From Deinococcus roseus (GTDB lineage Bacteria > Deinococcota > Deinococci > Deinococcales > Deinococcaceae), in NCBI RefSeq assembly GCF_014646895.1, contig NZ_BMOD01000005.1, positions 1-64,000 on the forward strand: DNA of 64,000 bases, given 5' to 3'. Shown piece after piece: positions 42,706 to 51,784 of the stretch. Below the pieces are notes generated by a model that ran no database searches, had not been told where the DNA came from, and saw only the letters and a program-made list of their open reading frames with translations. Numbering within the stretch: position 1 is the first letter of the stretch; every line of letters begins with the position of its first letter. Both the position numbers and the translations under genes were made by a program.

Positions 42706-43056
42706 TTGTGGGTGATTGACACAGTTCTTCAGGTGAAATACAGTTACACTTCTGTTGTGATTCAGCAGCACCTCGGAACCATCAACGGCATCCCAGTGAC
42801 GGGCAAAGTACAGATGCTTGGACAGGAAGGCAGCATGCAAATTGTTGCAGGAGAAATCTTCCTTCCAGAAGGCGAAAAGCTGGAAGCGCTCAAGCAAGCC
42901 TACTACTGGGTTTACACTGGCCCCTGCACCGACATGAACCAGCACATTCGCCACATCCGGGTGAGAACCCGCGTATCTTTCGTGCCCACCCGCAACAACT
43001 CGCTGGTGTTCCACAGCCTGGAAGAAGCCGAACCCCTTGCCCTGCTCCTGAACTGA
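42706..43056 (+). CDS. small protein of unknown function
   Basis: A 116-residue soluble protein. Likely start TTG at 42706 with AAGGGGG about six nt before; GTG codons at 42712 and 42733 are alternatives. The sequence alternates short strands (YSYTSVVIQQHLGTI, VRTRVSFVPTRNNSLVF) and has no signal peptide or membrane segment. I recognise no family. It lies alone between the ABC ATPases and the kinase; a CCCCG...CGGGG hairpin follows at about 43082-43103. Confidence 0.65.
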   Translation: MWVIDTVLQVKYSYTSVVIQQHLGTINGIPVTGKVQMLGQEGSMQIVAGEIFLPEGEKLEALKQAYYWVYTGPCTDMNQHIRHIRVRTRVSFVPTRNNSLVFHSLEEAEPLALLLN

Positions 43057-43151
43057 ACAACCCAAAGCCGTTTTAGATTGTCCCCGGGCCCTGTCTCGGG
43101 GATGTTTGTTGCCTTAAGAATCTTCACATCAGTCTGAAAAAGCGACTTTTG

Positions 43152-43179
43152 TTGTCAGGAAGCCAGGTTTCTGTATACA
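43152..43179 (+). promoter_or_regulatory. promoter of the histidine kinase gene
   Basis: TTGTCA (43152-43157), 16-nt spacer, TATACA (43174-43179); leader about 55 nt. Confidence 0.65.
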
Positions 43180-43241
43180 CTGACTTCAAAACCGCTGGAC
43201 TGCTCTACAGATGTGCCCCCAGACATCAAAAAGGACCAAGC

Positions 43242-45107
43242 ATGATCCCAGAGCAAAGGACACTCTCGCAGCTTCCCCTCACCCAGGTCTTGCATGCCCT
43301 GCCAGAACCTGCGTGGCTGGCCTCTGCAGATGGTCTGGAGTGCATTTACAACCACAAGCTGACCGAAACTTTTCCGGTGGTTCAGCAATCCAGGGCAGAA
43401 CAGCAAAACCTGCTGCATCCAGAAGACCGGGCAATGTTGCAGCAACTCTTTGCGGCAGGGTTTCAGGGCCAGCAGGAATTCAGGGTGAGCTTCAGGGTCA
43501 GGCAGGACACGGATCTTGCAGGAACCAACCTGTACCAATGGCATCAGGTGCAGGTGAACCCTGTGCTGGATCAGCATCAGGTGCTGGCCTGGCTGGGCAT
43601 TGTGCGACCTCTGGACCAGACCCGCGATGTGCTGGAAGCCCTGTTTGAACATGCTCCGGTGGGCATGGCTTTGCTGGATCCAGGGTACCGCCTGCAGATG
43701 ATCAATCCCAAACTGACCGAACGCACCCGCTACACCCGGGACGAATACCTGAAGTCCCATCTGGGAGAATTGTTTCCTGACACGTTCCAGCAGGTCAGGC
43801 CCCTGATTGATCAGGTGCTCAGCAGTGGGGAACAGCTGGAACCCATGGCCTTCCAGAGCCTTTATCCTCCCGAGGGCCAGCCAGCACCACACTGGCAGAT
43901 CACCTATTTCCCGGTGAAAACCCGGGATGGGCGCATGCTGGGGGTGGGCAGCCTGACCGAAAACATCTCGGCGCGCAAGGAGGCCGAGCAACAATTGCAG
44001 GAAAGCCGGGAGTTTTTGCGGCGCATCACCGAAGCCGTGCCAGCGGTGATCAGCCTGCGGGATGTGGAAACGGGCAAGACCCTGTTTTCCAACAATTACG
44101 CTGCATCGGTGATCGGGTATGCACTGTCTGAACTGGAAGCCATGACTGAGACAGAACTCATCCAGTTGTTTCCTGCAGAAGAACGGGCAGACACCTACCA
44201 GCATTACCAGACCATTCCTGACCTCGCAGAAGGCGAGGTGCGTGAAAGGGAATTTCGCATCAGGCACAAGAATGGCCAGTGGCGCTGGATTTATGGCAAG
44301 ACCACCATTTTTACCAGAGACGCCCAGGGCAAAGCCCTCAGTGCCCTCAGTGCCAGCCTGGACATCACCGAACGCAAAGAATTTGAGGTGGCCCTCAAGC
44401 ACAGCGAGCAGCAATTGATTCGCCTGATGGAAGCCCAGAAACGTTTTGTGTCAGAAGCCTCCCATGAAATCAAAACCCCTCTGGCAGGCATTCAGGGCAA
44501 TTTAGAGGTTCTGCTGCGTTATGCGGACATCCCAGAAGAAGAAAAACGGGAAATCCTGCAGGACTGTCACCGGGAAGCCACCCGTCTGGGACGGCTGGTG
44601 CAGGATTTGCTGGGCATGGCTCGCGGCAACACCGACCTGCAAATGATCGAAGACGATGTGCGGCTGGAGGGAATGGTGCAGGACACTTTCCGCGAGCTGG
44701 AACGCACCCGGGGAAACCGCCAAATTCGCCTGGGAGAGGTGGAGCCCTGTCTGGTGCTGGGAGACCCGGACCGCCTCAAGCAACTGCTGGTGATCTTGAT
44801 CAGCAATGCCATCAAATACACCCCAGCTGGAGGTCAGGTCACCTTGCAGCTGAAACGGCAGGGCCATCAAGCAGAGATTCGTGTCTCTGACACCGGGATT
44901 GGTATTGGCAAAGAAGACCTCAAGCATGTTTTTGAGCGTTTTTACCGGGCAGATCTCTCCCATCAGGGAATTGAGGATCCTGGCGGTTCGGGACTGGGTC
45001 TGTCCATTGCCCGCTGGATTGTGGAAGAACACAAAGGCCACATTCACCTGGAAAGCGAACTGGGCAAAGGCACCACTGCTGTTGTCACCTTCCCCCTGAT
45101 CGGATGA
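43242..45107 (+). CDS. PAS-domain sensor histidine kinase (orphan)
   Basis: A 621-residue cytoplasmic kinase. Three PAS-like sensor modules span about residues 10-370; the second and third end in the usual ENISARKEAEQQL and LDITERKEFEV linkers. The HisKA helix has phospho-acceptor His408 in SEASHEIKTPLAG; the ATPase domain has the N box ISNAIKYTP, DTGIGI and GGSGLGLSIAR. No transmembrane segment is present, so it senses an internal signal (redox, ligand or light state). No response regulator gene is adjacent. ATG at 43242 follows AAAGGA; an upstream in-frame start overlaps the promoter and is unlikely. Confidence 0.92.
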   Translation: MIPEQRTLSQLPLTQVLHALPEPAWLASADGLECIYNHKLTETFPVVQQSRAEQQNLLHPEDRAMLQQLFAAGFQGQQEFRVSFRVRQDTDLAGTNLYQWHQVQVNPVLDQHQVLAWLGIVRPLDQTRDVLEALFEHAPVGMALLDPGYRLQMINPKLTERTRYTRDEYLKSHLGELFPDTFQQVRPLIDQVLSSGEQLEPMAFQSLYPPEGQPAPHWQITYFPVKTRDGRMLGVGSLTENISARKEAEQQLQESREFLRRITEAVPAVISLRDVETGKTLFSNNYAASVIGYALSELEAMTETELIQLFPAEERADTYQHYQTIPDLAEGEVREREFRIRHKNGQWRWIYGKTTIFTRDAQGKALSALSASLDITERKEFEVALKHSEQQLIRLMEAQKRFVSEASHEIKTPLAGIQGNLEVLLRYADIPEEEKREILQDCHREATRLGRLVQDLLGMARGNTDLQMIEDDVRLEGMVQDTFRELERTRGNRQIRLGEVEPCLVLGDPDRLKQLLVILISNAIKYTPAGGQVTLQLKRQGHQAEIRVSDTGIGIGKEDLKHVFERFYRADLSHQGIEDPGGSGLGLSIARWIVEEHKGHIHLESELGKGTTAVVTFPLIG

Positions 45108-45143
45108 AAGGTAAACTGAGAACATCTCATCCCGGGGGAGCAC

Positions 45144-45575
45144 ATGACCATTGCAGAAAACACATCTGAAAGGCTCAGGGTTCATCTTCAGCAGGTGCAG
45201 GATTTGATTCAGCGGTTGCGGGGCACTTACAACCTGCTGACCACTGTCAGTTCAATTGGAGGGTTTCTGGCCACCGCCATTGCCACCTACGCTGCTGTCA
45301 AACAGGGGGCCATTGTGGGAGAAGGCAAAACCGGCTGGAGCCTCACCTGTGGCGCTGTGGGGCTTCTGACCCTGCTCAGCACCCTCTGCACCACCATGAT
45401 CCAGCAGGCCCGGCTCACCGAACGCATCACCACCGCGGAAGCCTGTGCCGGGCAGCTCAGGGCGGTCAGCAAGGGCCTCAGGAACAACCGCCACACCGAG
45501 CAGGAGGCCAGGGAAGAGCTGGAAGATTTGAAAGAACAGCACCCTGAGCTGCTGAGGTCGAGTCCAGTCACCTGA
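45144..45575 (+). CDS. small two-helix membrane protein of unknown function
   Basis: A 143-residue protein. Two hydrophobic helices lie near residues 33-53 (TTVSSIGGFLATAIATYAAV) and 68-88 (GAVGLLTLLSTLCTTMI), flanked by coiled-coil-like N- and C-terminal regions rich in Glu, Arg and Gln. It follows the histidine kinase by 36 nt with a GGGGGAG ribosome site, so it may be co-transcribed. No family recognised; it could be a signalling partner of the kinase, but that is only position. Confidence 0.7.
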   Translation: MTIAENTSERLRVHLQQVQDLIQRLRGTYNLLTTVSSIGGFLATAIATYAAVKQGAIVGEGKTGWSLTCGAVGLLTLLSTLCTTMIQQARLTERITTAEACAGQLRAVSKGLRNNRHTEQEAREELEDLKEQHPELLRSSPVT

Positions 45576-45631
45576 AGGTTTTTCTCATGCCAACAGCATG
45601 ATCCTCACCGTGCAGTTTCTATGCTGAAAAC

Positions 45632-46969
45632 ATGAAAAAACACATTTTGACCCTGCTGGTCCTGTCAGGCGCAGCGCAGGCTGCCGACTACCGCATTTAC
45701 CCCACATTCAGCGAGGTTCTGGAGCAGGTGACCCCGCAAAACGGGCAGTACACCTTCACCATTGACCAGAACGACCTCTGTCAGGTGTTTCCCAGTTCCA
45801 TTGGCCTGAAAAATGCAGAGGTGGAATCTTACCTGGTCACCACCCGCACAGTGCCCTGGCTGTCCCAGTTGCAAGGAAAACGGGTGGCCGTGAAAGACAG
45901 CTATGGGGTGCATCCCGCCATCGTTGTGCGCATTGAGGGTCAGGTTCTGCTGGTGCAGGACGAGGTGACAAAGCGCTACTACACCACCACCGCTGCATCA
46001 CTGGAATTTTTTGAGGCCCCCTCCACCTTTCAGGACCAGACCGAGGTGGCCTACCAGTTTCAACTGGGTCAGACCGACCAGCCAGAACTGCATTACCTGA
46101 CCGGAGCTGTGACCTGGAAACCGCTGTATGCCCTGGAGGTGGAAGGCGACAGCGCCACCCTGCGTGCCTGGGCTGAGGTTTCCAACCAGACCGCAAAAAC
46201 CCTCAAGGTGGACCATGCAGACCTGTTCGGGGGAGATGTGAACCGACCTGCCCAGAAGTTCCCGAGCTGTGGAGGGTATGCGCCGCAGGCCTATTACAAC
46301 AAAGCATACGACGGACTGGCAGACATGGCCGCAGCGCCCATCGTGGCCCAGGAAGCGGTCTCGGTGCCCCAGGCCACAGCTGGAGGCATTTACAAATACG
46401 AGGTGAGCAAGGTGTTTGAGGTTCCCTCCAGAGCCACCTATGCCTTGCCCTTGCAGGATGCAGATGTTCCGGAAGTCAAACGGGTGCTGACCCACATCCA
46501 GAACTTTTCTTATGGCAACCAGAAAGGCTTGCTGGACCGGGTGTACCGTTTTGAAGCCCCTGAATTCCTGCTGGGGGGTCAATTCACAGTGCGAGATGAG
46601 GACTTCTTCATAGGGGAAAGTGTGATTGCCCATGCTGCCAAAGGCAAGGAGCTCTCTGTGCAGGTGGGCAGTGCTCCCGAAGTCACTTACGATCGCACCA
46701 TTCAGATGCTTTCCCAGGAACGGGTGGAGGTGAACAACCTGGACCGCATCCGCGAGGTTTATCTGGTCACTGTGGTCCTCAAAAGCTTCAAAGATGCCCC
46801 GGTGAACGTGGAATATCAAGAAAGCATGAATGCTCTGGGCAGAACCTGGGTGGTGCTGGAAGATCAGGGAAAAGTGGTCAGAGAGAACAATTTTGGATAC
46901 CAGGGAATTTTGCAGCCAGAAGAAGAAAAAACCCTGCAATTCAAACTGCAAACCGAGAGACCTTACTGA
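45632..46969 (+). CDS. exported DUF4139-type protein (copy 1)
   Basis: A 445-residue exported protein. A short signal peptide (HILTLLVLSGAAQAADYR) is cleaved near AQA. The DUF4139 signature region appears as PELHYLTGAVTWKPLYALEVEGDSATLRAWAEVSNQT, followed by DLFGGDVNRPA. The C-terminal beta-domain ends with NFGYQGILQPEEEKTLQFKL. It is a clear paralog of the next gene (DYRIYPTFSEV against DLRIYPGFAEI). Function is unknown; relatives are periplasmic or surface beta-sandwich proteins. A TATGCT six nt before the ATG suggests a leaderless mRNA. Confidence 0.82.
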   Translation: MKKHILTLLVLSGAAQAADYRIYPTFSEVLEQVTPQNGQYTFTIDQNDLCQVFPSSIGLKNAEVESYLVTTRTVPWLSQLQGKRVAVKDSYGVHPAIVVRIEGQVLLVQDEVTKRYYTTTAASLEFFEAPSTFQDQTEVAYQFQLGQTDQPELHYLTGAVTWKPLYALEVEGDSATLRAWAEVSNQTAKTLKVDHADLFGGDVNRPAQKFPSCGGYAPQAYYNKAYDGLADMAAAPIVAQEAVSVPQATAGGIYKYEVSKVFEVPSRATYALPLQDADVPEVKRVLTHIQNFSYGNQKGLLDRVYRFEAPEFLLGGQFTVRDEDFFIGESVIAHAAKGKELSVQVGSAPEVTYDRTIQMLSQERVEVNNLDRIREVYLVTVVLKSFKDAPVNVEYQESMNALGRTWVVLEDQGKVVRENNFGYQGILQPEEEKTLQFKLQTERPY

Positions 46970-47067
46970 TTTCTGATCTGGCCATGAGCAGCGGGTGAAA
47001 TCCAACCTTAATTCAACCTGAAGCAGATTGTGTATCCAACTTCACGATGGCTGGTTAAGCTGACCTC

Positions 47068-48288
47068 ATGAAAAGATTTGCACTGATTGCCCTGGGCCTG
47101 CTGGCCTCTGCACAAGCCGCCGATTTGCGCATTTACCCCGGATTCGCAGAAATCCGTGAAAACGTTCAGGTGAGCGAAAACTACACCCTGAACCTGCCCA
47201 TTGAACATTTTGCCCAGATCCTTCCAGGCAGCCTGACCCTGGAAGGTCTGGATGTGCTGAACCAGACCAGTCGCCAGGTGATCAGTTCCCTGGAAGGCCA
47301 GAAGGTGCTGGTGCAAAAAGGCAATGAAACCATCGAAGCCGAAGTGATCCGTGCAGAAGACTTCCTGCTGAAAGACCTCAAAACCGGACGTTACTTTTAC
47401 GGTGATCCCCGCAGCATCGAGTATCTGAGTGTTCCCCAGCTTCCCAGCTATCAGGTGGATTTCCTGGTCTCCAGACCAGGCAAAGGCACCCTCAGTTACC
47501 TGACCCAGGGCATCACCTGGAATCCCCGTTACAACCTCAACATCACCGATGCCGGGCACACCTTTGCCGCCTGGGCAGACATCACCAACAACACGGGACG
47601 CAAACTGACCGTGGACAACACCGAACTGTTCGGGGGAGATGTCAACCTCAACCAGAGCTACAACCCCCCCATGCCCATGGTCCGGGAAGGTGCAGCCATG
47701 ATGGACAAGTCCACCGCCAATGAAATCCAGGCACAGGGCGAAGCAGGCGGTCTTTACCGTTACGACCTCTCTCAGCCTTTCACCCTGGCGGCCAATGGCA
47801 CCTACACCCTGCCTTTCGTGAAACCCCAGACCAAAGTCACCCCTTATCTGGCAGCCAACACCTACTTCTACCCCCAGACCACCGAGGGCAACCTGAGCCG
47901 CATGTACAAATTCACCAGCAGCGAATTCCTGCCCAGAGGCACCATCACCGTGCGGGAAGATGGCCGCATCCTTGGACAGGCCCAGGTCCCTGACCTGACC
48001 GCCGACAGGGAAACCCTGCTGAACCTGGGCAGAGACGCCGATGTCAGCTTCAAACGGGATGTCAAAACCGTTTCCCAGAACGACAGCAAGGCCGTTTACA
48101 ACGTCACCCTCACCCTGAAGAACAACAAGAAACGCGCCGTGCAGGCCCAGTTCAAAGACATGCTCTCTGGCAAGTTCGAGATCAAGGGCAATGTCAAAGC
48201 CACCACCGAAGGTGTGCTGGTCGAACCCAAACTGAACGCTGGCGAGAAACGCACCTACACCTACACCATCACCCAGATCTACAAGTAA
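47068..48288 (+). CDS. exported DUF4139-type protein (copy 2)
   Basis: A 406-residue exported paralog of the gene before it. Signal peptide MKRFALIALGLLASAQA, mature start near ADLRIYPGF. The core repeats the family pattern: TLSYLTQGITWNPRYNLNITD, AWADITNNTGRKL, ELFGGDVNLNQ, then a C-terminal domain ending VEPKLNAGEKRTYTYTITQIYK. It is shorter by about 40 residues, mostly in the middle. A -10-like TAAGCT ends six nt before the ATG, as in copy 1, so each gene seems to have its own leaderless promoter. Probably a recent tandem duplication with divergence. Confidence 0.82.
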   Translation: MKRFALIALGLLASAQAADLRIYPGFAEIRENVQVSENYTLNLPIEHFAQILPGSLTLEGLDVLNQTSRQVISSLEGQKVLVQKGNETIEAEVIRAEDFLLKDLKTGRYFYGDPRSIEYLSVPQLPSYQVDFLVSRPGKGTLSYLTQGITWNPRYNLNITDAGHTFAAWADITNNTGRKLTVDNTELFGGDVNLNQSYNPPMPMVREGAAMMDKSTANEIQAQGEAGGLYRYDLSQPFTLAANGTYTLPFVKPQTKVTPYLAANTYFYPQTTEGNLSRMYKFTSSEFLPRGTITVREDGRILGQAQVPDLTADRETLLNLGRDADVSFKRDVKTVSQNDSKAVYNVTLTLKNNKKRAVQAQFKDMLSGKFEIKGNVKATTEGVLVEPKLNAGEKRTYTYTITQIYK

Positions 48289-48357
48289 CCAGATCCACAA
48301 GTACAAAGCAGAAAGCCGAGAGCCAGGAGCGCAGAGCCGAGTGCTAAAGGCATACAG

Positions 48358-48393
48358 CGGAAAGCAGAAGCATAACTTGCCTTCTGCTTTCCG
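48358..48393 (+). terminator. terminator of the second DUF4139 gene
   Basis: CGGAAAGCAGAAG (48358-48370) and CTTCTGCTTTCCG (48381-48393) are perfect 13-bp arms around a 10-nt loop, followed by ATTTTTC. Confidence 0.85.
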
Positions 48394-48672
48394 ATTTTTC
48401 TGTTGCCAGGATGCCCTGGTTTCATGCCCGACGCAGGGGTTTTCTGGATGTGCGTTTGGAGGGTCTGGTTCCGAACCATGTGCTGAACCAGGACGATGCT
48501 CCTCGAAGGGATGGGGCTGGTTCATCCTGCTGGTGCTGGCTTTCTTGCTGGATGGTTTTCTGGACGGCTTGCAGGGCGAGGTAATTCTGGGATTCAAACA
48601 TGGTGCATCTCCTTCTGAATCCAGATTGGGGTCTCCGGTGGTGTGAGGGTCAAACGGCACCAGAAGCAACAT

Positions 48673-48704
48673 TTGACCCTCACACGGTGTGAGACCTGTA
48701 TGCT
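48673..48704 (+). promoter_or_regulatory. MerR-type promoter with 20-nt spacer and internal palindrome
   Basis: TTGACC (48673-48678), 20-nt spacer, TATGCT (48699-48704). The spacer holds the perfect palindrome CTCACAC-G-GTGTGAG (48679-48693). An over-long spacer with a dyad between -35 and -10 is the mark of promoters activated by MerR-family proteins through DNA distortion. GTGTGAGGGTCAAA at 48641-48654 is the exact reverse complement of 48672-48685, adding another half-site. Confidence 0.8.
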
Positions 48705-48724
48705 CAGGGCTGGAGTGGGTGTGC

Positions 48725-49588
48725 ATGGGTGAGATTGGTTTTCTGTCCATCGGTAATTTTTCCAGGCTCAGTCGGATTTCCATCCGTTCCCTGAGGTTTT
48801 ACGACGAGATCCAGTTGCTGTTGCCGCAGTTTGTGGATCCCTCATCGGGGTACCGTTTTTACATTGCAGAACAGTTGAAAGACGCCGAGAAAATCCGCTT
48901 GTTGCGTTCTCTGGATGTGCCCCTGGAAAACATCCGGGAAATCCTTTCTGGCACGGATGAAGTGGTGGAGCAGGTGATCGAGCAGCACCGGCACAGGTTG
49001 AGGCTGCAGATTGAGGAACTGCAGCGCACCTTGCAGCATCTGGATCGGGTGTCCATGCACCACCAGGACATCAGACCCACGCTGGAACAGGAACCTCCCA
49101 GCAGAATCCTGAGCCTGGGCCTGATGACCGGGCTTGCAGGGATTGAGGCCACCCGTGAACGGACCTCCAGAATGTTGCTGCATTATGCAGAAGAGCAGGG
49201 TCTGAAGGTGGTGTCTCCGTACATGGAGTTGCGCAGCGTGTTCATCAACGACCAGAAGGACCTCTTCAAGCCAGAAATGGTGACGAAGGTGTGTCCCATA
49301 GACGATCCCTTTGAAATTGAGCTGGCTTATGCTGTTGAGGGCGATGCAGAGGTGAAAAGCCCGTTTTTGCTCAGGGAAATGCCTGCGGGCACCTACCTGA
49401 CCCTCACCCATCTGGGTCCTTATGAGCCCTTGCATCTGGTGCATCAGGCCATGCTGGAATACGTGCAGAAGAACAACATGACTTTTCTGGGAGGCATTCG
49501 GGAGGTCTACCTGAAGGGGGCTCAGGACACCCCGGATGCCGATGGCTGGATCACCCGTGTCCAGTATCAGGTGGCTGTTTTGCAGTGA
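48725..49588 (+). CDS. MerR-family regulator with GyrI-like effector domain (BmrR type)
   Basis: A 287-residue regulator. The winged helix-turn-helix opens with FLSIGNFSRLSRISIRSLRFYDEIQLLLP (about 5-33), the MerR hallmark, followed by the long dimerisation helix. Residues about 130-287 resemble the GyrI-like small-molecule domain of BmrR, with FEIELAYAVEGDAEV and the AGTYLTLTHLGPYEPLH motif. It should bind lipophilic or drug-like molecules and activate transcription. I choose ATG 48725, nine nt after GGAG, because an earlier frame start lies inside the promoter. The promoter suggests autoregulation; no exporter is adjacent, so other targets lie elsewhere. Confidence 0.9.
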   Translation: MGEIGFLSIGNFSRLSRISIRSLRFYDEIQLLLPQFVDPSSGYRFYIAEQLKDAEKIRLLRSLDVPLENIREILSGTDEVVEQVIEQHRHRLRLQIEELQRTLQHLDRVSMHHQDIRPTLEQEPPSRILSLGLMTGLAGIEATRERTSRMLLHYAEEQGLKVVSPYMELRSVFINDQKDLFKPEMVTKVCPIDDPFEIELAYAVEGDAEVKSPFLLREMPAGTYLTLTHLGPYEPLHLVHQAMLEYVQKNNMTFLGGIREVYLKGAQDTPDADGWITRVQYQVAVLQ

Positions 49589-49648
49589 GGGGTTGCAGCG
49601 GCTTTCATGGGCAAGCCTGCGAAAATGGGTTATATTCTGTCTAGACGT

Positions 49649-51784
49649 ATGGACAAATTGAACAGGCAAGCGTGGCAGGACCTCGCCCGCAAAGAACTGC
49701 GGGGCAATGGCCCCGAAACCCTGAACCGGACCACCCCTGAAGGTGTGACCATCAGGCCCCTCTACACGGCAGAAGACCAGCAGAACCTTCCCCAGCAGGA
49801 GGCTCTTCCCGGGTTGCCACCTTTCACCCGTGGGGTCAGGGCCACCATGTACACCCACCGGCCCTGGACCATCCGGCAGTATGCAGGGTTTTCTACAGCT
49901 GAAGAATCCAACCGCTTTTACCGTGAGAACCTGCGCATGGGTCAGAAGGGGCTTTCGGTGGCCTTCGATCTCGCCACCCACCGGGGCTACGATTCAGACC
50001 ATCCCAGGGTGACCGGAGATGTGGGCAAAGCGGGTGTGGCCATTGATTCTGTCGAGGACATGAAAATCCTCTTTGAGGGCATTCCGCTGGACCAGATGAG
50101 CGTGTCCATGACCATGAACGGGGCGGTGCTTCCGGTGCTGGCGTCTTTCATTGTGGCGGGCGAGGAGCAGGGGGTCTCGCAGGCGCAGCTTTCCGGGACC
50201 ATCCAGAACGACATTCTGAAAGAATTCATGGTGAGGAACACCTACATTTACCCACCAGAATTCAGCATGCGGATTGTCTCTGACATCATCGAGTACACCG
50301 CGAACCACATGCCAAAGTTCAACAGCATTTCCATTTCTGGGTACCACATGCAGGAAGCCGGAGCGAATGCGGCCCTGGAACTGGCTTACACCCTGGCAGA
50401 TGGCCTGGAATACGTGCGTTCAGCCCTCAAAAAAGGTCTGGACATTGACGCTTTTGCCCCCAGACTCAGTTTCTTCTTCGGGATGGGCATGAATTTCTTC
50501 ATGGAGGTGGCCAAACTGCGGGCTGCAAGGCTGCTGTGGTCAGAACTGCTGTCTCCTTTTCAGCCCAGAAACCCCCAGAGTCTGGCCCTCAGAACGCACT
50601 GTCAGACTTCAGGCTGGAGTTTGACTGCGCTGGATCCATACAACAACATCATCCGCACCACCATTGAGGCCATGGCGGCTGTGATGGGGGGTACCCAGTC
50701 CCTGCACACCAATGCTTTTGATGAAGCGCTGGGCCTGCCCACCGAATTCAGTGCCCGCCTTGCCCGCAACACCCAGCTGATTTTGCAGGAAGAAACAGAC
50801 ATCACCCATACAGTGGACCCGTTTGGGGGCAGCCATTTCATGGAAACCCTCACCCATGATCTGGCAGAGGAGGCACGCAAGATCCTCGCAGAAGTGGAAA
50901 ACCTGGGGGGCATGACAAAAGCGCTGGAGCAGGGCATTCCCAAATTGCGCATCGAGGAGAGTGCGGCCCGCAAACAGGCCCGCATTGACAGCGGTCAGGA
51001 TGTGATTGTGGGGGTCAACCGCTACCGTTTGGACAGTGAAACCCCTGTAGATGTGTTGCAGATTGACAACGTGAAAGTGCGAAAACAGCAGATTGCCCGC
51101 CTGAAACAGATCCGGTCATCACGGGACAGCCAGAAAGTTGATGCTGTCCTGAAAAACCTTGAACAGGCTGGACTTTCTGGAGAAGGGAATCTGCTGGCCC
51201 TGAGCATTGAGGCCATGCGGGTGCGTGCCACGGTGGGAGAAGTCAGCACTGCACTGGAACACGCTTTTGGCCGCTACCGTGCAGAGGTGAAAAGCATGAC
51301 CGGCGTGTACGCCAGCCATTATGCAGACCAGGAACGCATTGCAGACCTCAGAAAACAGACAGAGGCATTTCAGGAGCGCACTGGACGCAGGCCCCGAATT
51401 CTGGTGGTCAAACTCGGGCAGGACGGACACGACCGGGGGGCCAGGGTGATTGCCACAGGTCTGGCAGATGTGGGCTTCGATGTGGACCTGGGCTCCCTGT
51501 TCCAGACCCCCGAAGAAGCAGCACGTCAGGCCATTGAGAACGATGTGCATGTGGTGGGGGTGTCCACGCAGGCTGCAGGACACCTCACGCTGGTGCCTGA
51601 CCTGATTGCAGAACTGCAGAAACAGGGGGCCGGTGACATTCTGGTGGTGGCCGGAGGGGTGATTCCGCCGCAAGACCACCACCTGCTGTACGAAGCCGGG
51701 GTTTCCGCCATTTTCACACCGGGCACGGTGGTGATGGACGCTGCCCAGGACCTCCTTAATTTGCTGCAAGATGCCCAGTCCTGA
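49649..51784 (+). CDS. methylmalonyl-CoA mutase, single-chain
   Basis: A 711-residue B12-dependent mutase interconverting methylmalonyl-CoA and succinyl-CoA. The catalytic barrel includes GFSTAEESNRFYRENL, SVSMTMNGAVLPVLASF and RTHCQTSGWSLTALDPYNNI; the C-terminal B12 domain has the base-off/His-on motif GQDGHDRG (DxHxxG). Both parts are in one chain, so no partner subunit is needed. I prefer ATG 49649; an earlier in-frame ATG at 49607 lacks a ribosome site and TATATT at 49631-49636 looks like a -10, giving a very short leader. meaB overlaps its end by 14 nt. Confidence 0.93.
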   Translation: MDKLNRQAWQDLARKELRGNGPETLNRTTPEGVTIRPLYTAEDQQNLPQQEALPGLPPFTRGVRATMYTHRPWTIRQYAGFSTAEESNRFYRENLRMGQKGLSVAFDLATHRGYDSDHPRVTGDVGKAGVAIDSVEDMKILFEGIPLDQMSVSMTMNGAVLPVLASFIVAGEEQGVSQAQLSGTIQNDILKEFMVRNTYIYPPEFSMRIVSDIIEYTANHMPKFNSISISGYHMQEAGANAALELAYTLADGLEYVRSALKKGLDIDAFAPRLSFFFGMGMNFFMEVAKLRAARLLWSELLSPFQPRNPQSLALRTHCQTSGWSLTALDPYNNIIRTTIEAMAAVMGGTQSLHTNAFDEALGLPTEFSARLARNTQLILQEETDITHTVDPFGGSHFMETLTHDLAEEARKILAEVENLGGMTKALEQGIPKLRIEESAARKQARIDSGQDVIVGVNRYRLDSETPVDVLQIDNVKVRKQQIARLKQIRSSRDSQKVDAVLKNLEQAGLSGEGNLLALSIEAMRVRATVGEVSTALEHAFGRYRAEVKSMTGVYASHYADQERIADLRKQTEAFQERTGRRPRILVVKLGQDGHDRGARVIATGLADVGFDVDLGSLFQTPEEAARQAIENDVHVVGVSTQAAGHLTLVPDLIAELQKQGAGDILVVAGGVIPPQDHHLLYEAGVSAIFTPGTVVMDAAQDLLNLLQDAQS

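Larger units (their letters stand above)
48289..48724. other. intergenic region before the MerR-type gene
   Basis: 436 nt. It starts with degenerate AGCCGAGAGCC-like repeats (about 48312-48342), then a terminator hairpin at 48358-48393. The right end holds the regulator promoter with its palindrome and an inverted copy of the operator half at 48641-48654. An open frame at 48341-48646 spans the hairpin, has no ribosome site and is not called. Confidence 0.55.

Noticed and set aside
48341..48646. A 101-codon plus-strand frame between DUF4139 copy 2 and the MerR gene
   Set aside because: It begins in repeats, runs through the terminator hairpin and has no ribosome site.
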